A stretch of 5,065 bases of DNA from Flavobacteriaceae bacterium (GTDB lineage: Bacteria > Bacteroidota > Bacteroidia > Flavobacteriales > Flavobacteriaceae): contig CATEMS010000336.1 in NCBI GenBank assembly GCA_949507465.1, forward strand, positions 1-5,065. The letters run 5' to 3'. The notes under the pieces are model-generated. The model was not told the origin of the DNA, did not search any database, and saw only the letters and a program-made list of their open reading frames with translations. The stretch's first letter is position 1. Every line of letters begins with the position of its first letter. The translations under genes and the position numbers were made by a program. Below are positions 1 through 5,065 of the stretch, piece by piece.

Positions 1-1261
1 AGAGCTCGCCGAAGATTCACATGAAGAATTTTTTGGCTACGATTCCTTGCAAACCACCATAAAAATTGTAAAATACCGCAAGGTAGAGAGCAAGAAAGAA
101 GGAGAAATGTACCAGCTGGTGTTTAATCTTACCCCTTTTTACCCTGAAGGAGGGGGGCAAGTTGGAGATAAAGGCTACCTTGAGGCGAGTAATGGAGAGG
201 TTCTTTACATAGTAAATACCAAGAAAGAAAACAACTTAATTGTTCATTTTTCAAAAACCCTACCAAGAAAACCACAAGAAAATTTTAAAGCAGTTGTAGA
301 TAATAAGCAACGTTCTAGGTCTGCTTCCAACCATTCTGCAACCCATCTGTTGCATCAAGGCTTGCGTAAGGTTCTTGGAACCCATGTAGAGCAAAAAGGA
401 TCAATGGTCCATAGTGGTTCCTTACGTTTTGATTTTTCGCATTTCAGCAAACTAACAGATCAAGAAATTCTTGAGGTACAAGATTTTGTAAATGCACGCA
501 TCAAAGAAGAATTACCTTTAGAGGAAAAAAGAAATATTCCATACCAACAAGCCATAGATCAGGGTGCTATTGCACTCTTTGGAGAGAAATACGCAGATAC
601 TGTTCGTACCATTAAATTTGGAAACTCTATGGAATTGTGCGGGGGTACACATGTTTCAAATACCAGTAGTATTTGGCATTTTATTATTACCAGTGAAGCA
701 GCAGTTGCAAGTGGTATACGCCGTATTGAGGCAATTACAGGTGATGCTGCCAAACAATACTTTATTGATAGAAGCACTGCATTCTCTGCCCTTCAAAAAT
801 CATTAAATAACGCCCAAGATCCTGTAAAAGCAGTGCTAGCAATGCAGCAGCAAAACAGTGCACTCCAAAAGCAGGTGACTCAGCTGCTTAAAGAAAAAGC
901 AAAAAATATAAAAGCAGAATTACTAAATCAGGTGGTTCAATTAGATGGGGTTAACTTTTTAACTAAAGAAATAGACTTAGATGCCTCAGGACTCAAAGAT
1001 TTAGCCTTTGAGCTTGGGGGAGAGATCGATGATTTGTTTATTCTCTTTGGCAGTAAGGCAAATAATAAAGCATTACTTACCTGTTATATTGACAAAAAGT
1101 TGGTGGCAAGTAAAGGCTTAGATGCTGGCAAAATTGTACGTGAATTAGGTACACACATCCAAGGTGGAGGAGGTGGGCAACCATTCTTTGCTACCGCAGG
1201 TGGTAAAAAACCAGAGGGTATAGCAACTGCACTGAAACAAGTGAAAGACTATATTTTGTAA
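1..1261 (+). CDS. alaS: Alanyl-tRNA synthetase, C-terminal part (5' partial)
   Basis: AlaRS charges tRNA-Ala with alanine in the cytoplasm. The open frame enters at base 2 and already reads as AlaRS (ELAEDSHEEFFGYDSL), so the gene starts upstream of the window and the in-frame TTG at 47 is not its start. About 419 residues are visible, roughly the C-terminal half of a family near 870 residues. Seen in order: the linker/beta-barrel region with TPFYPEGGGQVGD; the editing-domain zinc motif HSATH at 332-346; its partner CGGTH at 638-652, together the HxxxH + CxxxH set that hydrolyses mischarged Ser- or Gly-tRNA-Ala; a predicted coiled coil around 820-930; and the DHHA1/C-Ala domain ending in GGGGGQP at 1163-1183 and the TAGGK loop. 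The N-terminal aminoacylation core is outside the window. The visible part is intact, with all editing residues present. It ends in TAA two bases before the next ATG, suggesting co-transcription and possibly translational coupling. Confidence 0.97.
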   Translation, partial: ELAEDSHEEFFGYDSLQTTIKIVKYRKVESKKEGEMYQLVFNLTPFYPEGGGQVGDKGYLEASNGEVLYIVNTKKENNLIVHFSKTLPRKPQENFKAVVDNKQRSRSASNHSATHLLHQGLRKVLGTHVEQKGSMVHSGSLRFDFSHFSKLTDQEILEVQDFVNARIKEELPLEEKRNIPYQQAIDQGAIALFGEKYADTVRTIKFGNSMELCGGTHVSNTSSIWHFIITSEAAVASGIRRIEAITGDAAKQYFIDRSTAFSALQKSLNNAQDPVKAVLAMQQQNSALQKQVTQLLKEKAKNIKAELLNQVVQLDGVNFLTKEIDLDASGLKDLAFELGGEIDDLFILFGSKANNKALLTCYIDKKLVASKGLDAGKIVRELGTHIQGGGGGQPFFATAGGKKPEGIATALKQVKDYIL

Positions 1262-1263
1262 CA

Positions 1264-2211
1264 ATGAAACTTTCAACTTCAATACTACTTGAGAGGCAAG
1301 CAACCCCTATAACCTATAGCTCAAAGGTGCTTTTGTTGGGTAGTTGTTTTGCTCAAAACATAGGAGCAAAATTGGAGTATTATAAATTCCAACACTACAC
1401 CAATCCTTTTGGTGTGCTGTTCCATCCGGTAGCCATAGAAAAATTAATTACCAGAGCTATTGATCAAAGATGGTTTGACGCCTCAGATGTTTTTTTTCAA
1501 AACGAGCAGTGGCACTGCTTTTTAACACACTCAAAACTTTCAAACCCCTCTAAAGAACAATTAATAACTGCCTTAAACCAGGGTCTTACAACCCTTAGAG
1601 GCTTCCTTGAAGAGGCTACTCATGTTGTTTTCACTTTTGGCACCGCCTGGGTGTATAGACATCTACAGACCAACACAGTGGTTGCAAATTGCCATAAAGT
1701 ACCTCAAAAAGAGTTTGTGAAACAGCTACTATCTCCAGATGATGTGAGTGATGTTTTACTAGAAATTGAAGCTCAGCTAAGAACCATAAACCCAACCTGT
1801 AGTATTATAAACACGGTATCTCCTGTTCGCCACTTGAAAGATGGAATTGTAGCCAATAGCAGGAGTAAAGCTCATTTAATTGCTGGGGTACAAGAAATTA
1901 TAGCTGCTGATAAATCAAATCATTATTTCCCATCATATGAGATGATGATGGATGAGTTGCGTGATTATCGATACTACAAAGAAGATTTAATTCATCCAAA
2001 TCAAACGGCTATTGACATTATTTGGAACGCATTTAACACCTCTTGGATATGCCACCAAACGGCAGCGATGCAAAAAAAAATAGCTACCATACAATCGGGC
2101 AAACTCCACAAACCATTGAATGAGCAGTCTAAGGCACATAAATTGTTCATTAAAGATTTAGAGAATAAAATATCTCAGGTGCAGCAACAAATGCCTTGGG
2201 CTACTTTTTAA
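1264..2211 (+). CDS. GSCFA-domain protein (SGNH-hydrolase-like)
   Basis: This 315-residue protein belongs to the GSCFA family, named for the motif seen here at residues 26-30 (LLLGSCFAQNIG). The family is related to SGNH/GDSL hydrolases; by analogy Ser27 would be the nucleophile, and DLIHPN (241-246) supplies a DxxH-like Asp241/His244 pair in the position of the last SGNH block. Other family-like stretches are FTFGTAWVY (123-131), NTVSPVRH (183-190) and the YFPSYEMMMDELRDYRYY region (221-238). No signal peptide or membrane segment is visible, so it is probably cytoplasmic. The substrate is unknown; esterase or acyl-hydrolase activity is only an inference from the fold. The ATG lies two bases after the alaS stop with no Shine-Dalgarno, normal for Bacteroidota, and the near overlap suggests one transcript with alaS. 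The C-terminal 60 residues are charged and look helical. Confidence 0.93.
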   Translation: MKLSTSILLERQATPITYSSKVLLLGSCFAQNIGAKLEYYKFQHYTNPFGVLFHPVAIEKLITRAIDQRWFDASDVFFQNEQWHCFLTHSKLSNPSKEQLITALNQGLTTLRGFLEEATHVVFTFGTAWVYRHLQTNTVVANCHKVPQKEFVKQLLSPDDVSDVLLEIEAQLRTINPTCSIINTVSPVRHLKDGIVANSRSKAHLIAGVQEIIAADKSNHYFPSYEMMMDELRDYRYYKEDLIHPNQTAIDIIWNAFNTSWICHQTAAMQKKIATIQSGKLHKPLNEQSKAHKLFIKDLENKISQVQQQMPWATF

Positions 2212-2216
2212 TATCA

Positions 2217-2753
2217 TTAGTGTAGGGTAATACTATCAATAAGTAACTCAAAATCCTCTGCCTTTTTATTGGCAATTAAAAAGGTAATTTCTTCAAGAAT
2301 ATCTGCATTAAAATTAGGCAAGTTTAACGGGCGCCCCCTAAAAGAGGGAGTGAATGAATTAAGTGGTATGACAATCTCTTGCCAGACGCCATTGGTGCTA
2401 AATGTGGTAATATAAGAATATCTGTTTCTAATTTGGTCTGTTAGCCTAAACTGGTAGTTTTTGCCATCTGCTTTTATTTTAAGGACCACCTTTGTGGCGC
2501 CTTCTATATTCAAGGGCTCAGCCAAACGATACCTTACAGAAGAAAATCCGCCATTATTTTCAAGTGAAATACTTCCAGCAAACACACCATATCCCTGTTG
2601 GTCTTGTTTGATGCTTCCCATAGAGCGTCCTCCCATCACACCATCATTAACAACATACCAGTTGTTGAGTTGGGCATTTGTAGAGAATTTAAAAATGGTT
2701 TGCGCCTGCATGCTTGTGGCAATTAATAAGGTTATAAAAAGTAAGGTCCGCAT
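2217..2753 (-). CDS. Secreted CIA30-family protein
   Basis: The 178-residue product matches the CIA30 family (complex I intermediate-associated protein 30), a galactose-binding-like beta-sandwich. The hallmark is NDGVMGGRS at residues 36-44, followed by the GSISLENNGGFSSVRYRL strand pair, VVLKIKADGKNYQFRL, and a C-terminal strand ELLIDSITL. Residues 1-17 form a signal peptide (basic Arg2, hydrophobic LLFITLLIA, likely cleavage after MQA), so the mature protein should be exported to the periplasm or cell surface. No lipobox cysteine is present. In eukaryotes CIA30/NDUFAF1 helps assemble respiratory complex I; bacterial relatives are mostly uncharacterised, and a secreted form next to metK gives no evidence for a complex I role. 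A carbohydrate- or protein-binding role fits the fold but is inference. It starts 26 bases after the metK stop on the same strand, so it is probably the second gene of that transcript. Its stop is 5 bases from the convergent GSCFA gene. Confidence 0.9.
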   Translation of the reverse strand: MRTLLFITLLIATSMQAQTIFKFSTNAQLNNWYVVNDGVMGGRSMGSIKQDQQGYGVFAGSISLENNGGFSSVRYRLAEPLNIEGATKVVLKIKADGKNYQFRLTDQIRNRYSYITTFSTNGVWQEIVIPLNSFTPSFRGRPLNLPNFNADILEEITFLIANKKAEDFELLIDSITLH

Positions 2754-2779
2754 TTTTTATTTCAACAGTGTATTTGTGT

Positions 2780-4036
2780 TTATAAAGAAAAAGCCTCTTT
2801 AACTTTTTCAATGTAATCTAGTTTTTCCCAGGTAAATAACTCTACCTCCATAGTTTTTGGAGCTGCATTTGGTATGGTAAAGGTTTTAGAAACTATTTTG
2901 TTTTCTCGGCCCATGTGCCCATAAGAGGCTGTTTCGCTATACATTGGTTGGCGGAGTTTTAAACGTTGTTCTATAAAATAAGGGCGCATGTCAAAGAGTG
3001 TTTCAACAATTTCACTAATCTCTCCATCAGTTAATTTTACAATAGCGGTACCAAAGGTATTTACATTAATGCTGGTTGGCTTTGCAACACCGATGGCGTA
3101 AGATACTTGTACCAATACTTCTTTACAGAGTCCTGCAGCAACCAGATTTTTAGCAATATGCCTTGTGGCATATGCTCCAGATCTGTCAACCTTACTAGGG
3201 TCTTTTCCAGAAAAAGCACCACCACCATGAGCTCCTTTACCGCCATAAGTATCTACAATAATTTTACGTCCCGTTAAACCTGTATCTCCATGAGGCCCAC
3301 CAATTACAAATTTTCCAGTTGGGTTGATGTGATATGTAATGGCATCGTTAAATAAAGCCTGAATGTTTGGCTTTAGTTTTGCTTTAACCCTTGGAATTAA
3401 AATGGCAATAATGTCTTCTTTTATTTTCTCTAGCATGCGCGTATCGTTGCTATCAAAATCATCATGCTGGGTAGAAATTACAATAGCTTGGATTTTTTGA
3501 GGAATATTATCGTCAGAATATTCGATGGTCACCTGAGATTTTGCATCAGGTCTTAGGTAGGGTATCTCCTTGTTTTCTCTTCTGAGTTGTGCCAGTTCAA
3601 TCAGGAGTCTGTGAGATAGTTCTAGTGCTAGAGGCATGTAGTTTTCAGTCTCATCTGTAGCATATCCAAACATCATTCCTTGGTCTCCAGCTCCCTGCTC
3701 TTGCGGATTTATTTTATCCACACCTTGATTAATGTCTGCAGATTGTTCATGAATTGCAGAAAGTACTCCACAAGAGTTTCCATCAAATTGATAGGCACTT
3801 TTAGTGTAACCAATTGTATTGATAACATCGCGAGCAATTTTTTGTACATCCAGGTACACACTACTTTTCACTTCTCCTGCTAATATAACTTGCCCGGTTG
3901 TTACAAGAGTTTCACAGGCTACTTTTGCTTTTGGGTCAAAGGCTAAAAAATTGTCAATAAGGGCATCACTAATTTGATCTGCAACTTTGTCTGGGTGTCC
4001 TTCAGAAACACTCTCTGAGGTAAATAAATACGCCAT
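2780..4036 (-). CDS. metK: S-adenosylmethionine synthetase (methionine adenosyltransferase)
   Basis: MetK makes S-adenosylmethionine from methionine and ATP, releasing phosphate and pyrophosphate, and supplies the methyl donor for the cell. The 418-residue protein carries the family signatures: TSESVSEGHPDK at residues 6-17 (His14, Asp16 and Lys17 region of the ATP/phosphate site), GAGDQGMMFGYA at 115-126, GPHGDTGLTGRK at 248-258, and the glycine-rich loop GGGAFSGKDPSKVDRS at 271-286. It is somewhat longer than the Escherichia coli enzyme (384) because of inserts around 180-215 and a longer C-terminus; lengths near 420 are normal in Bacteroidota. The ATG at 4036 gives the canonical MAYLFTSESV start. 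The product is cytoplasmic and should form a homodimer or tetramer. The gene has a leader of about 180 bases containing a SAM-II-type riboswitch (4117-4211), so its own product is the likely feedback signal. The secreted CIA30 gene follows 26 bases downstream. Confidence 0.98.
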   Translation of the reverse strand: MAYLFTSESVSEGHPDKVADQISDALIDNFLAFDPKAKVACETLVTTGQVILAGEVKSSVYLDVQKIARDVINTIGYTKSAYQFDGNSCGVLSAIHEQSADINQGVDKINPQEQGAGDQGMMFGYATDETENYMPLALELSHRLLIELAQLRRENKEIPYLRPDAKSQVTIEYSDDNIPQKIQAIVISTQHDDFDSNDTRMLEKIKEDIIAILIPRVKAKLKPNIQALFNDAITYHINPTGKFVIGGPHGDTGLTGRKIIVDTYGGKGAHGGGAFSGKDPSKVDRSGAYATRHIAKNLVAAGLCKEVLVQVSYAIGVAKPTSINVNTFGTAIVKLTDGEISEIVETLFDMRPYFIEQRLKLRQPMYSETASYGHMGRENKIVSKTFTIPNAAPKTMEVELFTWEKLDYIEKVKEAFSL

Positions 4037-4071
4037 ATAAATGGGGTTTAATGATTTTAGTTAAATAGGGT

Positions 4072-4081
4072 AGATTTGACC
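4072..4081 (-). promoter_or_regulatory. Candidate anti-aptamer strand in the metK leader
   Basis: In the metK mRNA the segment GUCAAAUCU (4080 to 4072) is the exact reverse complement of AGAUUUGAC (4203 to 4195), which is the conserved first loop of the SAM-II-like aptamer. A G-U pair (G4081 with U4194) extends the potential helix to 10 base pairs. The pairing would destroy both the SAM pocket and the 5' strand of pseudoknot P2, so it can form only in the unbound state. The first bases of the segment also form a competing local hairpin, GACC-CUA-GGUC (4088-4078). The complementarity is directly visible; the switching role is inferred. Confidence 0.5.
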
Positions 4082-4096
4082 TAGGGTCCACAGAAG

Positions 4097-4114
4097 ATTG
4101 CAAAAAAAAGCAAT
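4097..4114 (-). promoter_or_regulatory. Small hairpin with U8 loop after the riboswitch
   Basis: Three bases after the P2 3' strand the leader RNA reads AUUGC-UUUUUUUU-GCAAU, a 5-bp stem with eight U residues in the loop (4109-4102). It is not an ordinary intrinsic terminator, because the U run is in the loop rather than after a GC-rich stem. It may belong to the expression platform: the U run would follow the ligand-stabilised pseudoknot by seven bases, and it could also pair with the A8 run at 4161-4154 between the two inserted hairpins. The structure is seen; function is speculative. Confidence 0.35.
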
Positions 4115-4116
4115 TC

Positions 4117-4211
4117 ACTGATTTAGCATTTAAACTCTATAAGTGATGTAGAGTTTTTTTTCTGAAATATTATTTCAGAGAGAGGTTGCAAGCAGTCAAA
4201 TCTTTCCTCTT
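4117..4211 (-). promoter_or_regulatory. SAM-II-type riboswitch, long-loop variant, upstream of metK
   Basis: This RNA should bind S-adenosylmethionine and repress metK. Read on the - strand, P1 is AGAGG (4210-4206) with CCUCU (4185-4181). Inside it lies the SAM-II signature loop GAUUUGA (4202-4196), overlapping the P2 strand ACUG (4196-4193), then CUUGCA (4192-4187). On the 3' side are UAAAUGCUAAA (4132-4122) and the P2 partner CAGU (4120-4117). ACUG/CAGU pair perfectly, and UUGCA can pair with UGC-U-AA (4128-4123) leaving U4125 unpaired, as in known SAM-II H-type pseudoknots. The departure is the third loop: about 50 bases between P1 and UAAAUG hold two hairpins, one of 8 bp with a 3-base loop (4179-4161) and one of 8 bp with a 9-base loop (4156-4132), joined by an A-rich linker. 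From memory, a SAM-II long-loop class has been described computationally, mainly in Bacteroidota; this fits it. P1 begins a few bases after the predicted transcription start. Confidence 0.85.
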
Positions 4212-4220
4212 AATTTGCTA

Positions 4221-4250
4221 CAAATGTACATCTTTGTTTAAGATTAAAAA
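4221..4250 (-). promoter_or_regulatory. metK promoter, Bacteroidota sigma type
   Basis: On the - strand, TACATTTG (4228-4221) is a perfect match to the Bacteroidota -7 consensus TAnnTTTG. A T-rich element resembling the -33 TTTG box (TTTT, 4249-4246) lies 17 bases upstream. Transcription would begin near 4214-4216, only a few bases before the first strand of riboswitch helix P1 at 4210, and would give a leader of about 180 bases before the metK ATG. That close fit with the aptamer boundary supports the assignment. Confidence 0.7.
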
Positions 4251-4274
4251 ACTTTAATGAACATTGCTTCGGAG

Positions 4275-4296
4275 TTTAGGGTATCACCCCCCTAAA
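4275..4296. repeat. Inverted repeat between metK and the OsmC gene, candidate operator
   Basis: TTTAGGG (4275-4281) and CCCTAAA (4290-4296) form a perfect 7-base inverted repeat with an 8-base spacer. A second, overlapping repeat GGGT-ATC-ACCC (4279-4289) shares its left arm. The C6 run is conspicuous in AT-rich DNA. It sits about 25 bases upstream of the metK -33 region and about 17 bases upstream of the candidate -7 box of the OsmC gene, a position suited to a regulator-binding site. No transcription factor is assigned, and it may be only a chance palindrome. Confidence 0.4.
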
Positions 4297-4312
4297 TAAG
4301 AATATTATTTAC

Positions 4313-4320
4313 AATATTTG
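4313..4320 (+). promoter_or_regulatory. Weak candidate promoter of the OsmC-family gene
   Basis: AATATTTG differs from the Bacteroidota -7 consensus TAnnTTTG at one base and ends 22 bases before the ATG at 4343, which would give a short leader. No clear TTTG-type -33 element lies at the proper distance upstream, and the inverted repeat at 4275-4296 occupies that neighbourhood. The gene needs a promoter in this region because it diverges from metK, but this assignment is tentative. Confidence 0.35.
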
Positions 4321-4342
4321 TATCAAATTACACAAAATCACT

Positions 4343-4768
4343 ATGAAAGTTACTCTAGAGAGAAAGAACCAGGCCTATTTATTTCAAGCAAAGGGTACAT
4401 CTGGTGTTCCTGTTATGATAGACAATACCTCCAAAGAAGGAGCTCAAGGTGCCAGCCCTATGGAGTTGTTACTAATGGGCGTTGGGAGTTGCAGCGCCAT
4501 TGATATCATTTCTATGTTAGAGAAACAAAACCAAAAAATAGATTCCTTTAACATAGAGGTAACTGCTACAAGAAAACACATCAAACAGGCAAAGCCTTTT
4601 GAGTGTATGAATGTGCATATTATTTTAAAGGCAGATATTGATCCCAAAAAAGTTTTGAGAGCAGCCGCTTTAAGTTTTGAGAAGTATTGCTCTGTGTCTA
4701 TTACATTTGAGAGTTCAGTGAAGATAGACTACTGCATTACTTTAAATAACACTATTTTAACGGTCTAA
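4343..4768 (+). CDS. OsmC-family protein (thiol peroxidase/redox fold)
   Basis: This 141-residue protein has the OsmC/Ohr fold pattern: an N-terminal beta sheet (MKVTLERKNQAYLFQA), then the core helix GASPMELLLMGVGSCSAIDIISML (residues 36-59) with the first active cysteine at Cys50, a beta-rich middle, and the second helix with AALSFEKYCSVS (108-119) carrying the partner Cys116. Two cysteines in these contexts are what OsmC and Ohr proteins use to reduce organic hydroperoxides through a disulfide, so peroxide detoxification is the likely role. The GSCSAID and YCSVS contexts look closer to the YhfA-like branch than to classical Ohr, so the physiological substrate is uncertain. Length is typical. 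There is no signal peptide, so the protein is cytoplasmic. ATG at 4343 is the only sensible start and has no Shine-Dalgarno. It diverges from metK and is followed 17 bases later by a PLP-dependent dehydratase gene, probably in the same transcript. Confidence 0.92.
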   Translation: MKVTLERKNQAYLFQAKGTSGVPVMIDNTSKEGAQGASPMELLLMGVGSCSAIDIISMLEKQNQKIDSFNIEVTATRKHIKQAKPFECMNVHIILKADIDPKKVLRAAALSFEKYCSVSITFESSVKIDYCITLNNTILTV

Positions 4769-4785
4769 ACAAGCTAATTACCTGT

Positions 4786-5065
4786 ATGATGATACCAAGC
4801 CAACAAGATGTTCAACAAGCCTTTGCTAGGGTGGCTCCACATGTGCATCAAACTCCAGTGTTAACCTCCAGATTATTAGATGAGTTAAGTGGAGCCTCAA
4901 TTTTTTTTAAGTGCGAAAATTTTCAAAAAATGGGTGCCTTTAAAATGCGAGGTGCCATCAATGCTATACTACAGATTCCTAGTAGTGATCAAGCAAAAGG
5001 AGTGGTAACGCATAGCTCTGGTAATTTTGCTCAGGCTGTTTCCTTGGCAGCAAAAAACCTTGGAA
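4786..5065 (+). CDS. PLP-dependent serine/threonine dehydratase or serine racemase, N-terminal part (3' partial)
   Basis: The first 93 residues of a fold-type II PLP enzyme are visible; the gene runs off the window end. The N-terminus (VQQAFARVAPHVHQTPVLTS) and FFKCENFQKMGAFKMRGA (residues 40-57) are characteristic; Lys53 in GAFKMRG is the predicted Schiff-base lysine for pyridoxal phosphate. THSSGNFAQAVSLAAK (75-90) is the conserved SSGNxAQA loop, with Phe81 where many relatives have His. Such enzymes deaminate threonine to 2-oxobutanoate or serine to pyruvate, or racemise serine; the visible part cannot decide between them, nor show whether a C-terminal regulatory ACT domain exists. The gene starts 17 bases after the OsmC gene and is probably co-transcribed. 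Two consecutive ATG codons (4786 and 4789) are possible starts; I chose the first. No Shine-Dalgarno is present. Confidence 0.9.
   Translation, partial: MMIPSQQDVQQAFARVAPHVHQTPVLTSRLLDELSGASIFFKCENFQKMGAFKMRGAINAILQIPSSDQAKGVVTHSSGNFAQAVSLAAKNLG

Noticed and set aside
47..49. TTG as a start codon for a 404-residue protein
   Set aside because: The frame is open upstream to the window edge and already encodes AlaRS sequence, so this is an internal leucine codon of a truncated gene.
2212..2216. A bidirectional terminator between the convergent GSCFA and CIA30 genes
   Set aside because: Only five bases separate the stops and I see no hairpin with a T run there. Transcript ends must overlap the opposite gene or lie within coding sequence.
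3680..3883. Open frame on the + strand inside metK
   Set aside because: It is a shadow of the metK frame, with no family resemblance and a cysteine-rich composition typical of an antisense reading.
4071..4078. TAGATTTG on the + strand, a perfect match to the TAnnTTTG promoter box
   Set aside because: It is about 265 bases from the nearest + strand gene and is the DNA copy of the anti-aptamer segment, so the match is probably a by-product of the GAUUUGA complement.
4132..4161. + strand terminator: an 8-bp hairpin (AAACTCTA/TAGAGTTT) followed by a T run
   Set aside because: No + strand gene lies upstream for it to terminate, since metK is on the other strand. The same bases form the second inserted hairpin and A-rich linker of the riboswitch on the - strand, which explains them better.
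4037..4220. SAM-I (S-box) or SAM-III (SMK) riboswitch upstream of metK
   Set aside because: The leader lacks the SAM-I four-way junction with kink-turn and the SMK three-way junction. The conserved loop and pseudoknot match SAM-II.
4318..4503. Alternative open frame overlapping the OsmC gene
   Set aside because: It overlaps the well-supported OsmC reading frame with the two catalytic cysteine motifs and encodes no recognisable domain.

Overview
The window is a piece of a Bacteroidota chromosome, most likely from Flavobacteriia. The evidence is AT-rich DNA, no Shine-Dalgarno sequences before any start, a near-consensus Bacteroidota promoter (TAnnTTTG -7 box), GSCFA and CIA30 family genes, and protein sequences of flavobacterial flavour. 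Gene content is almost entirely housekeeping. I see no mobile element, CRISPR array, tRNA or rRNA.

Layout. On the + strand, positions 1-1261 hold the C-terminal part of alanyl-tRNA synthetase (alaS, 5' end outside the window). Two bases later comes a GSCFA-family protein with an SGNH-hydrolase-like fold (1264-2211), probably co-transcribed with it. Converging on this pair with a 5-base gap are two - strand genes: metK (S-adenosylmethionine synthetase, 4036-2780) followed 26 bases later by a secreted CIA30-family protein (2753-2217). On the + strand, diverging from metK, are an OsmC-family redox protein (4343-4768) and, 17 bases on, the start of a PLP-dependent serine/threonine dehydratase or racemase (4786 to the window end).

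The most informative stretch is the 306-base divergent intergenic region (4037-4342). Read on the - strand it contains a good promoter for metK and then, a few bases after the expected transcription start, an RNA with the architecture and signature sequences of a SAM-II riboswitch: P1 helix, GAUUUGA loop, CUUGCA and UGCUAAA segments, and a P2 pseudoknot. Instead of the usual short third loop, about 50 bases holding two extra hairpins are inserted. This fits the long-loop SAM-II variant. A segment about 115 bases downstream is perfectly complementary over 9 bases to the conserved SAM-binding loop and looks like an anti-aptamer switching strand. The inferred logic is feedback: MetK makes SAM, SAM binds the leader of its own mRNA, and metK (perhaps with the CIA30 gene) is turned down. 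The same region has an inverted repeat near a weaker candidate promoter for the OsmC gene.
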